A stretch of 64,000 nucleotides of DNA from Beijerinckiaceae bacterium (GTDB taxonomy: Bacteria; Pseudomonadota; Alphaproteobacteria; Rhizobiales; Beijerinckiaceae): positions 1 through 64,000 of the forward strand of contig JALJOM010000006.1 in assembly GCA_024304885.1 (NCBI GenBank), written 5' to 3'. Both the position numbers and the translations under genes were made by a program. The notes below the pieces were generated by a model. It saw only the letters and a list, made by a program, of their open reading frames with translations. It did not search any database and was not told the origin of the DNA. The number at the start of each line of letters is the position of its first letter. The first letter of the stretch is position 1. Below are positions 35,118 to 43,253 of the stretch, piece after piece.

Positions 35118-36921
35118 CTGGAGCGGCGAGCGGCCGCTCTTCTTCACGGCTGGCAATCTCCCGACGCAGCAAGCTTACAGCCTTACTGGCGAAGAGGTAA
35201 TGGATGCATTCGTGGTGTCTCTCCTGCGAAGCGATCAAGTCCTCCTTGCCGCGTCCTTCTATTTCGAGTCCGCTGCAACGCGGGCGCTGGTGCGGCATTT
35301 TCCTACCGTTTGGCGCGCCACTGCGAACGCCGCATTATTCTTCATCAACACTGCCTACCCAACAGTACTCGATCACGGCTTAGGCAAAATTGACAAGAGT
35401 CCCATCAGCTTCAAGCCGTACTCGGACCCAAAGCAGGTACGCAGGCGCGGGATCGACCTGGACCGCTTAGGACAGGTCGGGATTCGCGATGACGTGGACA
35501 TTAGCGCTACAATCGCAGGCGCGTGGGTCCGCTCGTGTACGTCTTCTGAACGTGGCAGCGTCGGTGCTATCTTGCGAGCCAAGGTAGATCCTTCGGCCAT
35601 GGCCGCAGCGACTGTGGTCTGCGTAAATCTCGCGGAACTTCGCCAGCACGACTTTATTTGGCCCTCGATCGAGGCGGAGATTCGCTCAAACCCCGTCCTA
35701 GCACCGGTGTATGGGGATCTACGTCGCACGCTGGCCGATCTTTATGCCGAGACCATGTCAATCACTCTCGGGGCCGTACAGACCACACCAGCCCTGACGC
35801 TGACCGCGCTACCCCTTACAGAGCGAGGGATCGGACACCTGGGCCGCTTCAGCTCAGTACTGCGCCGGGTAGGCATCGATCCCAGAATGGTGCGTGAAGA
35901 CGCTAAGCTTCTGGGCCTTCTTCAGCTCGACGAGCTCGCGCTACTACGACGACTTGACGATGAAGTACTGAGATCAGCGCTTGAACTCCAGGAAAGCGCG
36001 AACGAACTGTGGCGCGCCATTAGCCTCTCCGAGGAGCGAGAACATTTTCGTCCGCAGCTTTCGGACCTTGATGTGCGTCGATCACTTGCTTCCGCCTGTG
36101 ACGCGGTGGGTGTAAAAGCTTCGGACGGACTATTGGCGCGCGTCACTGCTGTACAGCGACTTTATGGTGGCGCTTTCCTGCACTGTTTTAGAAATCGTGT
36201 TCAGGAAATACTTGAGCATCGGCTGAAATTACAGGTCCCGCCGCATCGGCAAGCCAGCCCCGAGATTGCCTTTCAGCAGCAGGTTCTGCTGTTTGTAACC
36301 GCCGACCCCAGCGTCGGGACGCCCTCCATGCGTCTAGAGACGGACCGGGAACTCAAGGCGATCAAGAGCGCTCTCAGCAACTTCGGGGACCGTTCAGCCC
36401 TGCAGGTGGTCGATATTTCATCCATAGAAGCTAGGGAAATACAGCCAGCTCTCCTCCACCACCGCCCACGCTTTTTTCACTTTTCGGGACACGGAGATGC
36501 CGACGGCAGAGTCTTCCTGCAAGCGCCGGAACGCGGCGTAGTTCACGTCAATATCGATGCAATATTAGATGCTCTCAGCCTCGTGCCTGTGCCGGTCGAG
36601 TGCGCCTTGTTCAATTCCTGCTATTCGTTATCCGCCCTCGATAAACTTCAGCCCAAAGGCGTGCACTACCTGATCCTCGCGGCCGGACGCATCCCCGACG
36701 AAGAAGCACGGGCATTTTCATCCGGATTTTATCTGGCGCTCGCCGCGGGGTTCGGAGTTCGCGAAGCTTTTGCACTCGGGCGCGTTGAGTTAGCAATTGC
36801 GAACTTTGACACCGATCTCCTCCAGTTGTTTGAGCGCATAGACGACCCCGGAACTGCTGCTCCCTACGAAAGCAATCCTCAAGGTGGTGAATGCCGGACA
36901 TCCTATCGTCGGATCTCCTAG
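35098..36921 (+). CDS. CHAT-domain (caspase-like) protease with unknown N-terminal region
   Basis: A 607-residue protein. The C-terminal third is a CHAT domain with the caspase-like dyad His465 in FHFSGHGDADGRVFL and Cys508 in CALFNSCYSLSALDKL, followed by the typical FSSGFYLALAAGFGVREAFA. The first 400 residues are not recognised and may be a sensor or substrate-binding part. CHAT proteases often act as effectors in bacterial immunity and cell death. Overlap with the kinase-like gene shows operon organisation. Codon use is less GC-biased than in the BREX genes and in the conjugation region. Confidence 0.82.
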   Translation: MRIQLRSWSGERPLFFTAGNLPTQQAYSLTGEEVMDAFVVSLLRSDQVLLAASFYFESAATRALVRHFPTVWRATANAALFFINTAYPTVLDHGLGKIDKSPISFKPYSDPKQVRRRGIDLDRLGQVGIRDDVDISATIAGAWVRSCTSSERGSVGAILRAKVDPSAMAAATVVCVNLAELRQHDFIWPSIEAEIRSNPVLAPVYGDLRRTLADLYAETMSITLGAVQTTPALTLTALPLTERGIGHLGRFSSVLRRVGIDPRMVREDAKLLGLLQLDELALLRRLDDEVLRSALELQESANELWRAISLSEEREHFRPQLSDLDVRRSLASACDAVGVKASDGLLARVTAVQRLYGGAFLHCFRNRVQEILEHRLKLQVPPHRQASPEIAFQQQVLLFVTADPSVGTPSMRLETDRELKAIKSALSNFGDRSALQVVDISSIEAREIQPALLHHRPRFFHFSGHGDADGRVFLQAPERGVVHVNIDAILDALSLVPVPVECALFNSCYSLSALDKLQPKGVHYLILAAGRIPDEEARAFSSGFYLALAAGFGVREAFALGRVELAIANFDTDLLQLFERIDDPGTAAPYESNPQGGECRTSYRRIS

Positions 36922-37033
36922 GCGGACCATTTTGTCATGCGGGAGCTAAGGACACACCATTTTGAGCGATAAAGAACTTGTTAAATCAATCTCTTGTGGC
37001 GGTGGAGCCGACGTTCAAAAGGGTTCGTTTTAA

Positions 37034-37453
37034 CGCGGTGCGCTTTCCCAGCGGGATAGAGCCTGGGGCTCGCCCGCCCGCTGGTCCCATGTCAGAATCG
37101 GTGATGAACGGATCGCGTGGATCGAGTCTTACGCGCCCGCCTTCGTGCTGGGGAAGCCGGCGACAGAGGCGGCCAACAATTTGACCGGCCTTCGATCGGG
37201 GGGCCTGGATTCGGATGCAGTGATGTCGCTCTATGCCGATGATCAGTTCATCCACCTCATACCTTCCGTCGATTTCGAGGAGCAGCGACGGTTTCGGCGG
37301 GGGACTCAGGCGTCCGAGGTAATCGATTATTTCGCGGCCAACTTTGGACCCAAGAGGTGGCGCGCCCCGAGGAATGCGCGACTCTCTCTACTTCGCTTGT
37401 GTCCGATTGGAAGTTCGTGTGCGCAACCGATCCCGCGCTCGGCCAAATGGTAA
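37034..37453 (+). pseudogene. Unrecognised gene remnant without a start codon
   Basis: A plus-strand frame open from 37034 to 37453 encodes protein-like sequence (RIAWIESYAPAFVLGKPATE, then GLDSDAVMSLYADDQFIHLI and RRFRRGTQASEVIDYFAANF), but the only candidate starts lie well inside it and a stop at 37031 blocks extension. It looks like the 3' part of a gene whose front was lost. No family recognised. Confidence 0.4.
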
Positions 37454-37485
37454 GTCCCGGAGGCCCGAGCGGTGACCAAGCGGTG

Positions 37486-38946
37486 CTAGACGGCAAAGGT
37501 CGGCAAGACCGGTCCCGTGGCTCCATGCCCCAGACGGCACCCAACCTCGCTGCTGCATTCCGTGCAGCAGGGATCAACCCGCGGTGATGACATCGACAGC
37601 GCGCGCGACCGGCTCTCATAGCGCGCGAAATCAAGAGTGCCTGATGGCGCAACAAGTGCGGTCATGAAGAAGAGAAAGTCGTCGCAGGCGTGTGCGGCCC
37701 CTACTCCGTTCAGCGTGATGACGCTGGGCGCGATGACTTCGTCATCGTCCACGTAGCGTTGCCCCTTCCGCTCACGGTCGACCTTGGCCTCGTCCGCGAG
37801 CTTGCCCGGGTTTATCAGTTGATTACACCAGAGGCAGTTGATGCCGGGGCGCAGAGGGCGAACGACGCTGAAGACGTCGGTGAGGCGACCGCTTTCGTCG
37901 ACAGAGACCTTGCTGCCAATCTGGACGCCGGGGATCAGATATTGATGCACGATGGCGTTAACGAGCAATCGCGCGCGCATCTCATCCGCCGCGAGGAAAA
38001 TGTAGTCGCATTCAAGGAGGTCGGCTGTAGCCGACGGCTCGAGGATGTTGCGCGCAATTGCGTCAACATGGGCGGAGGGATTCGCCTCCGTGATGACGCG
38101 GCGCGCGATATCAACTTTGCGCGTCGCGTGCGCCAGCGCGAGGCGGCGCACCCAGGCCGGCGCAGTAGGGCTGCTCAGTCCCCACCAGACATCACGGCGT
38201 CGCGACCCAACGACGCGGGGGATATTGGTAGGATCGAGCCGGTCGGGATCGATCAAGACAAACGCTCCCACGCCGAGCCGGGCCAAATACTCGGCCACAA
38301 GAGAGCCGACGCCGCCGAGGCCGATGATCGCTACCCTCGCGCCGGCCAGAATGAGCTGCCCCGCTTGACCAAACATCCTCGTCTGACGGTCGTATTGCGG
38401 ATCGCCCTTAGCGCGGCTGCCGCGCGGTGCTGGGCGAAGGACGCGCCGTTGCCGGCCTATGATTTCAGTGCGATCGAGTGCGACGCGACGCCCTCCCGGC
38501 AGCCAGATGTCACCTGCGACAGCGCCGTGGGCGAAGACCAGCGCGCCGACCGCATTCCCTCGACTGATGTCGAGAAGAGCGGGGTATCCGCGTTCGTGGC
38601 TATTCAGGTCGTCTGAGGAGAACGCCACCGAACCCGACCCGCCGTGATTGTGGATCGCGAGATAAACGAGCTGTTCATCGCGACAGGTCAGGATATGGCG
38701 CCGCACGAACTCGGCCCTGAGCATGCGGTAGCCACGCTTGCCAGGGACGTAATCGACGCCGTCCTCTGCGAGAAAGAGATCGCGGGCAAGAAGCCGGGCG
38801 CAGCCGCTTCGCAAGGGATGAATGCCCGCAACGAGGACGGCGCCATGCTCGTCACCGTCACCGGGAAACAGATGCCCCTGCAGCGTCTCGAAGAGGGTTT
38901 CGGGGATGGTCAGCGACCAGGGCCCGTCTATCGCGTCTTGAGCCAC
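37486..38946 (-). CDS. JAB-E1 fusion: JAMM peptidase-like domain plus ThiF/E1 adenylyltransferase
   Basis: A 486-residue fusion. The N-terminal JAB/JAMM-like domain has Glu33, His99-x-His101 in LAIHNHGGSGS, and Ser110/Asp113 in AFSSDDLN, fitting a metal-dependent deubiquitinase-like peptidase. The ThiF/E1 domain follows with YDRQTRMFG (about 185-193), nucleotide-binding VAIIGLGGVGSLVAEYLA (about 205-222), LIDPDRLDPTNIPR, and zinc-site pairs CLWC (371-374) and CTEC (461-464). It would activate the neighbouring multiubiquitin protein and may also trim or remove it. The GTG start overlaps the E2-like gene by 19 bp. Similar JAB-E1 pairs act in bacterial ubiquitin-like and CBASS type II systems. 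Confidence 0.85.
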   Translation of the reverse strand: MAQDAIDGPWSLTIPETLFETLQGHLFPGDGDEHGAVLVAGIHPLRSGCARLLARDLFLAEDGVDYVPGKRGYRMLRAEFVRRHILTCRDEQLVYLAIHNHGGSGSVAFSSDDLNSHERGYPALLDISRGNAVGALVFAHGAVAGDIWLPGGRRVALDRTEIIGRQRRVLRPAPRGSRAKGDPQYDRQTRMFGQAGQLILAGARVAIIGLGGVGSLVAEYLARLGVGAFVLIDPDRLDPTNIPRVVGSRRRDVWWGLSSPTAPAWVRRLALAHATRKVDIARRVITEANPSAHVDAIARNILEPSATADLLECDYIFLAADEMRARLLVNAIVHQYLIPGVQIGSKVSVDESGRLTDVFSVVRPLRPGINCLWCNQLINPGKLADEAKVDRERKGQRYVDDDEVIAPSVITLNGVGAAHACDDFLFFMTALVAPSGTLDFARYESRSRALSMSSPRVDPCCTECSSEVGCRLGHGATGPVLPTFAV

Positions 38947-39350
38947 TGGATCACCTTGAGGAGTTTGTGTAGCGGGGTTTCGAGGCCGGCGGTGTCCTTG
39001 CGATTGGAGCGCCGGGATACCTGGACGGCGGTGCGCGCTGGCATGTCACCCGGCGTCTTGAGGGCAGCCTGATCAGGAAAAGCGTGGCCAGTGGAGATAC
39101 CCTCGCCGAGGGACGCACCGTCAAGGCGCGCTAGGTCCGGGCGCACAAAATGGGGATAGACGTCGGCGTAGGGACAGGTCGAGGGTATGTGGAAACCGAT
39201 CCAGCTGTCGTCCTGTGCGAAAGGCGCCCCCAGGGTGACGCCTTCCACCATGACGTAGGCTCCGCCTTCGCGATCGGCGGCGACGAGCACGCGGTCCCGG
39301 TTGAACTGGCCGGTGATTGCGTCGATAGCCTTCTGCACAGCCGGGCTCAT
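38928..39350 (-). CDS. Prokaryotic E2-like ubiquitin-conjugating protein
   Basis: About 140 residues from the ATG at 39350; an ATG at 39356 is also possible, but the strong gggggag site sits best for 39350. The segment WIGFHIPSTCPYADVYPHFV resembles the YP...P part of the UBC fold in the E2 families linked to multiubiquitin operons. Its only cysteine is Cys59 in that segment, ahead of where a canonical E2 nucleophile would be, so its catalytic state is unclear. It lies between the multiubiquitin and JAB-E1 genes and overlaps the latter. Confidence 0.7.
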   Translation of the reverse strand: MSPAVQKAIDAITGQFNRDRVLVAADREGGAYVMVEGVTLGAPFAQDDSWIGFHIPSTCPYADVYPHFVRPDLARLDGASLGEGISTGHAFPDQAALKTPGDMPARTAVQVSRRSNRKDTAGLETPLHKLLKVIQWLKTR

Positions 39351-39363
39351 CGCCATCTCCCCC

Positions 39364-40086
39364 TTAGCTGTTGTCGTCGTCGGCGATCGCAAGGTAACGT
39401 TGGCCAGGCTTCACCCGCACGCGGTCGCGGTCACCGACGATGCGGGTTTGACCAGGGCCGGTCTCCAAACTCAGGACGAAGTCCAGCTGGATCGCCACAC
39501 CGTCGTCGATGGCGGCCTGCTTGATCTCAAGGCCGGTACGACCGCTCCGGCGAATAGTCACCGGCTTCTCGTTCACATAGATCTCGATCTCAAGAGCGCG
39601 AGGGCGGAGCTTGAAGATTTCGACCCCCTTGCAGCCGAGGTCGACGATGTCGTCGTCGTCAAGCTCGCGGTCGGGATGCTCGTCGCGCCTGAGCACCACG
39701 ACCAGGTCCTCACCCGGACGTCCCGCAAGCACCTTCACCGTCGCGCCCGAAATCAGTGCGCACGGCCATTCGAGGCGCAGGCCCTCGACTTCGATTCGGA
39801 AGCTACGGTCGCTCTCTGCAACGATGAATTTCTCGATGCCGCGCGCCGCGATATCGGTCAGCTCTTCGAGACGAAGCTCTTCCAAGGCTCCGTCAGGAAG
39901 CCACTGCAGGACGATGTAGCCGGTAGAGTCGCGGTGACCAGCGGCCGCGATGATCTGGCGGCCGGAGGGGACCGGATCGCGGAGGACGTGACGGACGAAA
40001 ACAAGGTCAGGGCCGGCGATCTCGACCGGCCACTTTTGGTCGCGCGCCGCGGCCATATCATTCAGCGTATTTTCCTGAACCGACAT
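39364..40086 (-). CDS. Multiubiquitin-domain protein (tandem ubiquitin-like folds)
   Basis: A 240-residue protein read as three consecutive ubiquitin-like beta-grasp units (roughly residues 15-80, 85-155 and 158-235). Related segments include RSFRIEVEGLRLEWPCALIS and LEIEIYVNEKPVTIRRSGRT, and each unit closes with a short strand such as VEIFKLRP or YLAIADDD. It begins an operon with E2-like and JAB-E1 genes, the layout known for prokaryotic multiubiquitin systems. The C-terminus ends DDDNS and lacks the di-glycine used for conjugation, so it would need processing or act otherwise. The start ATG at 40086 has a gaggag site. Confidence 0.78.
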   Translation of the reverse strand: MSVQENTLNDMAAARDQKWPVEIAGPDLVFVRHVLRDPVPSGRQIIAAAGHRDSTGYIVLQWLPDGALEELRLEELTDIAARGIEKFIVAESDRSFRIEVEGLRLEWPCALISGATVKVLAGRPGEDLVVVLRRDEHPDRELDDDDIVDLGCKGVEIFKLRPRALEIEIYVNEKPVTIRRSGRTGLEIKQAAIDDGVAIQLDFVLSLETGPGQTRIVGDRDRVRVKPGQRYLAIADDDNS

Positions 40087-40140
40087 GAGTCATTGCTCCT
40101 CACTGAGTTCGTTGACCGACGACTCGCGGTATGCGATCGT

Positions 40141-40206
40141 GGATCACATGTAAGACAGCATGGAATCGTTCGGCTTACATGTCAACCACTGTCTTAAATG
40201 TAATCC
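40141..40206. promoter_or_regulatory. Inverted-repeat operator between the ubiquitin-like operon and XRE gene
   Basis: ggatcacatgtaagac (40141-40156) is repeated in inverse as gtcttaaatgtaatcc (40191-40206) with two mismatches over 16 bp. An additional inverted core cttacatgt lies between them at 40174-40182. Three related half-sites in a divergent promoter region are typical of an XRE/CI-type repressor. The natural regulator is the XRE protein at 40225. Confidence 0.65.
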
Positions 40207-40224
40207 ACGGAGGGAGCTAATGAC

Positions 40225-40557
40225 ATGGTAACGCTGGAGAATCTCGGCCTGCGCGTAAGGGAAAAACGCGGCGAGCAGGGCATTCGCGCAGCAGCAAAGG
40301 AAATAGGAATCAGTCACGCGACGCTGTCGCGGGTGGAGCGTGGCTTCATGCCGGACCTTGCCAACTACCGCCGTATCTGTCGATGGCTGGGGATAAAAGT
40401 CGAGGACGTCACGGGGGTGAGCGACGCGCCCACGTCCGTCGCCCGCGTCCATTTTAGGAAGAAGCCGACCGTCAGCGCTAAGACGGCTCAGAAACTCGCC
40501 CAGATGATTTTAACCGCCCAGGTGGCGATGGCAGGCATTCGGATGGAAGAGGACTAA
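40225..40557 (+). CDS. XRE-family transcriptional regulator
   Basis: A 110-residue Cro/CI-type protein. The helix-turn-helix is at about residues 20-45: GIRAAAKEIGISHATLSRVE, then NYRRICRWLGIKVEDVTG. A short basic tail follows and may be the site cut by the ImmA-like protein encoded 2 bp downstream. It probably represses both its own operon and the divergent multiubiquitin operon through the repeats at 40141-40206. The ribosome-binding site ggaggga precedes the ATG at 40225. Confidence 0.88.
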   Translation: MVTLENLGLRVREKRGEQGIRAAAKEIGISHATLSRVERGFMPDLANYRRICRWLGIKVEDVTGVSDAPTSVARVHFRKKPTVSAKTAQKLAQMILTAQVAMAGIRMEED

Positions 40558-40559
40558 AG

Positions 40560-41132
40560 GTGTCCAACCTGCGGCGTGGCTTCAAGACTTGGTGCGAGAA
40601 CGCCGCGGCGAGTTACCGGCGCGATCTTGCGCTTAGTCGTGCTTCGCCTCTCGACCCGCTGGCGCTGGCGCGGCATCTGCGCATCGTCGTGTGGGCGCCT
40701 GAGGAAATTCCTGGAATCAAGAACGACGTTCTTTTTCACCTGACTGTGACCGATCCAGACAGCTGGGACGCGGTCACGATCCAGTCAAACGGCATCACCG
40801 CGATTATCCTGAACAGCGCGCCGGACATCGGGCGCCGGAATAACTCGCTCGCTCACGAACTTTCGCACATAATCCTCGAACATGAGCCGGCACATATATT
40901 CCACACGCCTGACGGGCATCTCATGATGAACGAGTACAACGCAGTCCACGAAGAGGAAGCCAACTGCCTCTCCAGCACGCTGCTGCTGCCGCGCGAGGCT
41001 CTGCTGCAGGCCGTTCGGCGCGGCCTGAGCGATAGCGCCATGGCCCAGCATTTCGGGGTTAGTCCGCAGCTCCTTAAAATGCGCCGCAATATCACCGGCG
41101 TGGACCGGCAGATGGCCTATAGCCGCGGCTGA
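40560..41132 (+). CDS. ImmA/IrrE-family metallopeptidase
   Basis: A 190-residue zinc peptidase with the HELSH motif (His99, Glu100, His103) in NNSLAHELSHIILEHEPAH and a downstream acidic ligand region HEEEANCLSSTLLLPREALL, as in ImmA/IrrE proteins. These proteases cleave a partner XRE repressor on stress. Its GTG start is 2 bp after the XRE gene, so the pair fits an ImmR/ImmA-like switch for the divergent ubiquitin-like operon. Confidence 0.88.
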   Translation: MSNLRRGFKTWCENAAASYRRDLALSRASPLDPLALARHLRIVVWAPEEIPGIKNDVLFHLTVTDPDSWDAVTIQSNGITAIILNSAPDIGRRNNSLAHELSHIILEHEPAHIFHTPDGHLMMNEYNAVHEEEANCLSSTLLLPREALLQAVRRGLSDSAMAQHFGVSPQLLKMRRNITGVDRQMAYSRG

Positions 41133-41399
41133 TCGTCCCGGCCTCATGCAATCGGAGGGTAACAAATTAAGCAGTTGGGGTAGCAGCTGGGACCGCACGT
41201 TGTGGCCGCGCGAAATCGCGGGGCCGTGGAGCCGGCCAACCTCAGGTGTGAATCAGCAAAAGGGCTCGGTTGGGCTTGTCACGCGAGATTTCCAATTGGG
41301 CAGGCCATGCAAAGTATCCCGCCGGAGCGACGCACCGACTCCGAGGGACTGCGCGCCCGCCTTCGTTGCCGTGAAAGAAGGCGGAAAACAGGAGTCTCG

Positions 41400-41828
41400 A
41401 TGCCGATCCAGCCACGTTATAGATGGCTTTATCCGATCGACTGGCCGCAGCTGTCGGCACTTATCCGGTTCGAGCGGGCGAAGGGCCGCTGCGAGTTCTG
41501 CGGCCGGCCGCATGGCCGTGAAATCCGGCACTTGGGCGACGGTCGATGGTGGGACGAGGAGAACCGGACCTGGCGCAACGGGCGTGGGCGCGCTTTGTCC
41601 CGCCTCGCTCTGCCTGCCGACGACGTAACCGTCAAGATCACTAAGGTGGTGCTGGCGGCCGCTCACCTCGATCACGATCCAACCAACAACCGGCCGCGAA
41701 ATCTGAAGGCACTTTGTCAGCGCTGCCATATGCTCCACGACCGTGAAGAGCATCGCCGGCGGCGCTGGATCACGCTGCGAATGCGCAAGGCTCTCGGAGA
41801 TCTGTTTCTTGGTCCCTATCGCGCTTAG
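41400..41828 (+). CDS. HNH endonuclease-like protein
   Basis: About 142 residues from the ATG at 41400, chosen for its aggag site although the frame is open further upstream. Zinc-binding and catalytic features of the HNH fold are present: CEFCGRPHG early, LAAAHLDHDPTNNRPRNLKA with the His-Asp-Asn pattern, and ALCQRCHMLHDREEH. Small HNH proteins of this kind occur as stand-alone nucleases beside mobile defence genes. It does not overlap its neighbours, so a functional link to the ubiquitin-like operon is unproven. Confidence 0.75.
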   Translation: MPIQPRYRWLYPIDWPQLSALIRFERAKGRCEFCGRPHGREIRHLGDGRWWDEENRTWRNGRGRALSRLALPADDVTVKITKVVLAAAHLDHDPTNNRPRNLKALCQRCHMLHDREEHRRRRWITLRMRKALGDLFLGPYRA

Positions 41829-42045
41829 CCTCGCGAAGGAGAACCTCGGTGCTCCGGGTGCCGGAAGGAATTCATCACGGCCGGGATCGAGCGACCGATC
41901 ACCCCCGATCGAGGTCTTGGCCGAGAGTGGAATATCGCGATAATCCGTGGGGCAAGTGTGCAACATTGCACCACTGCCGGTTATGAAAATCGGCGGTGCG
42001 GAAAATCGAACACGGCAATTGGATGTAGATGATTTTGCGGTTCAC

Positions 42046-43185
42046 CTAGAGCTGCAGCCGCAGCTGACCGTCCTGGTTCGGGGCTCCCTCATCGAAGGAC
42101 GACAGGGTCACGCCGAGCAAGCGGATGCCTTTGCGGGTCGGGAAGACCTGGCCGAGCAGAGCGCCACAGATCGCTCCGACCTCGCTCGCGCTCCCCGGAG
42201 CCACTGCTACGGTCCGGCTGCGTGTGATCTGCTGGAAATCGGCATACTTGACTTTGACCGTCACGGTCCGGCCGCGCAGCCGCTGCGCTTCGCAGTGTCG
42301 CCAGACCTTGGCCACGAGAGGCTCGAGTTCCCCGAGCGCTGCCTCGAGATCGAAGATGTCGACCGCGAAAGTGTCCTCGGCGCCCACGGACTTGCGCGGC
42401 CGGTCGGGCTCGACCGGGCGCTCGTCGATGCCGCGCGCGATCCGGTAGTACCAGAGCCCCGACTTTCCGAAATGCTGCTGCAGGAAGGACAGGGGCTTCG
42501 CCTGGAGATCGGCGCCGGTCTCGATGCCGAGACGCTGCATCTTCGCCGCCGTCGCGGGGCCGACGCCATGGAATTTCTTTACAGGCAGAGCCGCGACGAA
42601 GTCCGGTCCCATGCGCGGCGTGATCACGAACTGGCCGTTCGGCTTGTTCTGATCGGACGCCATCTTGGCGAGGAACTTGTTGTAGGAGATGCCGGCCGAA
42701 GCGGTGAGCCCGGTCACGACCCTGATCTTCTCCCTGATCAGCTCCGCGATCGTCGTGGCGAGGGGAATGTCCTGGCGGTTCTCCGTCACGTCGAGATAGG
42801 CCTCGTCGAGCGAGAGCGGCTCGACGAGGTCGGTATGCTCGGTGAAAATCTCCCGGATCCGTGCCGAGACCGCCCGGTACACATCGAAGCGCGGCGCCAC
42901 GAAGATCAGCTCGGGACATTTTCGCTTCGCCGTGACCGACGGCATTGCGGACCTGACGCCGTAGGCACGGGCCTCGTAGCTCGCCGCGGCGACGACACCA
43001 CGCGCCGCTGCTCCGCCGACGGCGACCGGCTTGCCGCGCAGCTCCGGAGTGTCGCGCTGCTCGACAGAGGCGTAGAAGGCGTCCATGTCGATGTGGACGA
43101 TCCTGCGTGGCGAGGCCGCGGCATGTGGCGGCTCGCCTTCACATTCCTGCCCTCGAAGATCGGCCGGCTGGACCCGCGTCGTCAT
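42046..43185 (-). CDS. dinB: DNA polymerase IV, translesion Y-family
   Basis: A 379-residue Y-family polymerase. The catalytic acidic motifs are IVHIDMDAFYASVEQRD and EPLSLDEAYLDVT, with YSYEARA-type finger sequence AASYEARAYGVRSAM, the helix-hairpin-helix FHGVGPATAAKMQRLGI and the little-finger end TLSSFDEG. It performs error-prone bypass synthesis. It is last in a minus-strand set after the uvrD-like and SRAP genes, 68 bp behind the SRAP stop. Length is normal for DinB. Confidence 0.95.
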   Translation of the reverse strand: MTTRVQPADLRGQECEGEPPHAAASPRRIVHIDMDAFYASVEQRDTPELRGKPVAVGGAAARGVVAAASYEARAYGVRSAMPSVTAKRKCPELIFVAPRFDVYRAVSARIREIFTEHTDLVEPLSLDEAYLDVTENRQDIPLATTIAELIREKIRVVTGLTASAGISYNKFLAKMASDQNKPNGQFVITPRMGPDFVAALPVKKFHGVGPATAAKMQRLGIETGADLQAKPLSFLQQHFGKSGLWYYRIARGIDERPVEPDRPRKSVGAEDTFAVDIFDLEAALGELEPLVAKVWRHCEAQRLRGRTVTVKVKYADFQQITRSRTVAVAPGSASEVGAICGALLGQVFPTRKGIRLLGVTLSSFDEGAPNQDGQLRLQL

Positions 43186-43253
43186 TGGTCACCCCGCTGG
43201 CACTCGGATCCGCGCAAGGGCAACGCATTCAGCTTTGTGACAATGGCGGTCCA

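Noticed and set aside
37690-38616. Plus-strand frame of 308 codons across the JAB-E1 gene
   Set aside because: Antisense shadow of a gene with intact JAMM and E1 motifs; it has no recognisable domain.
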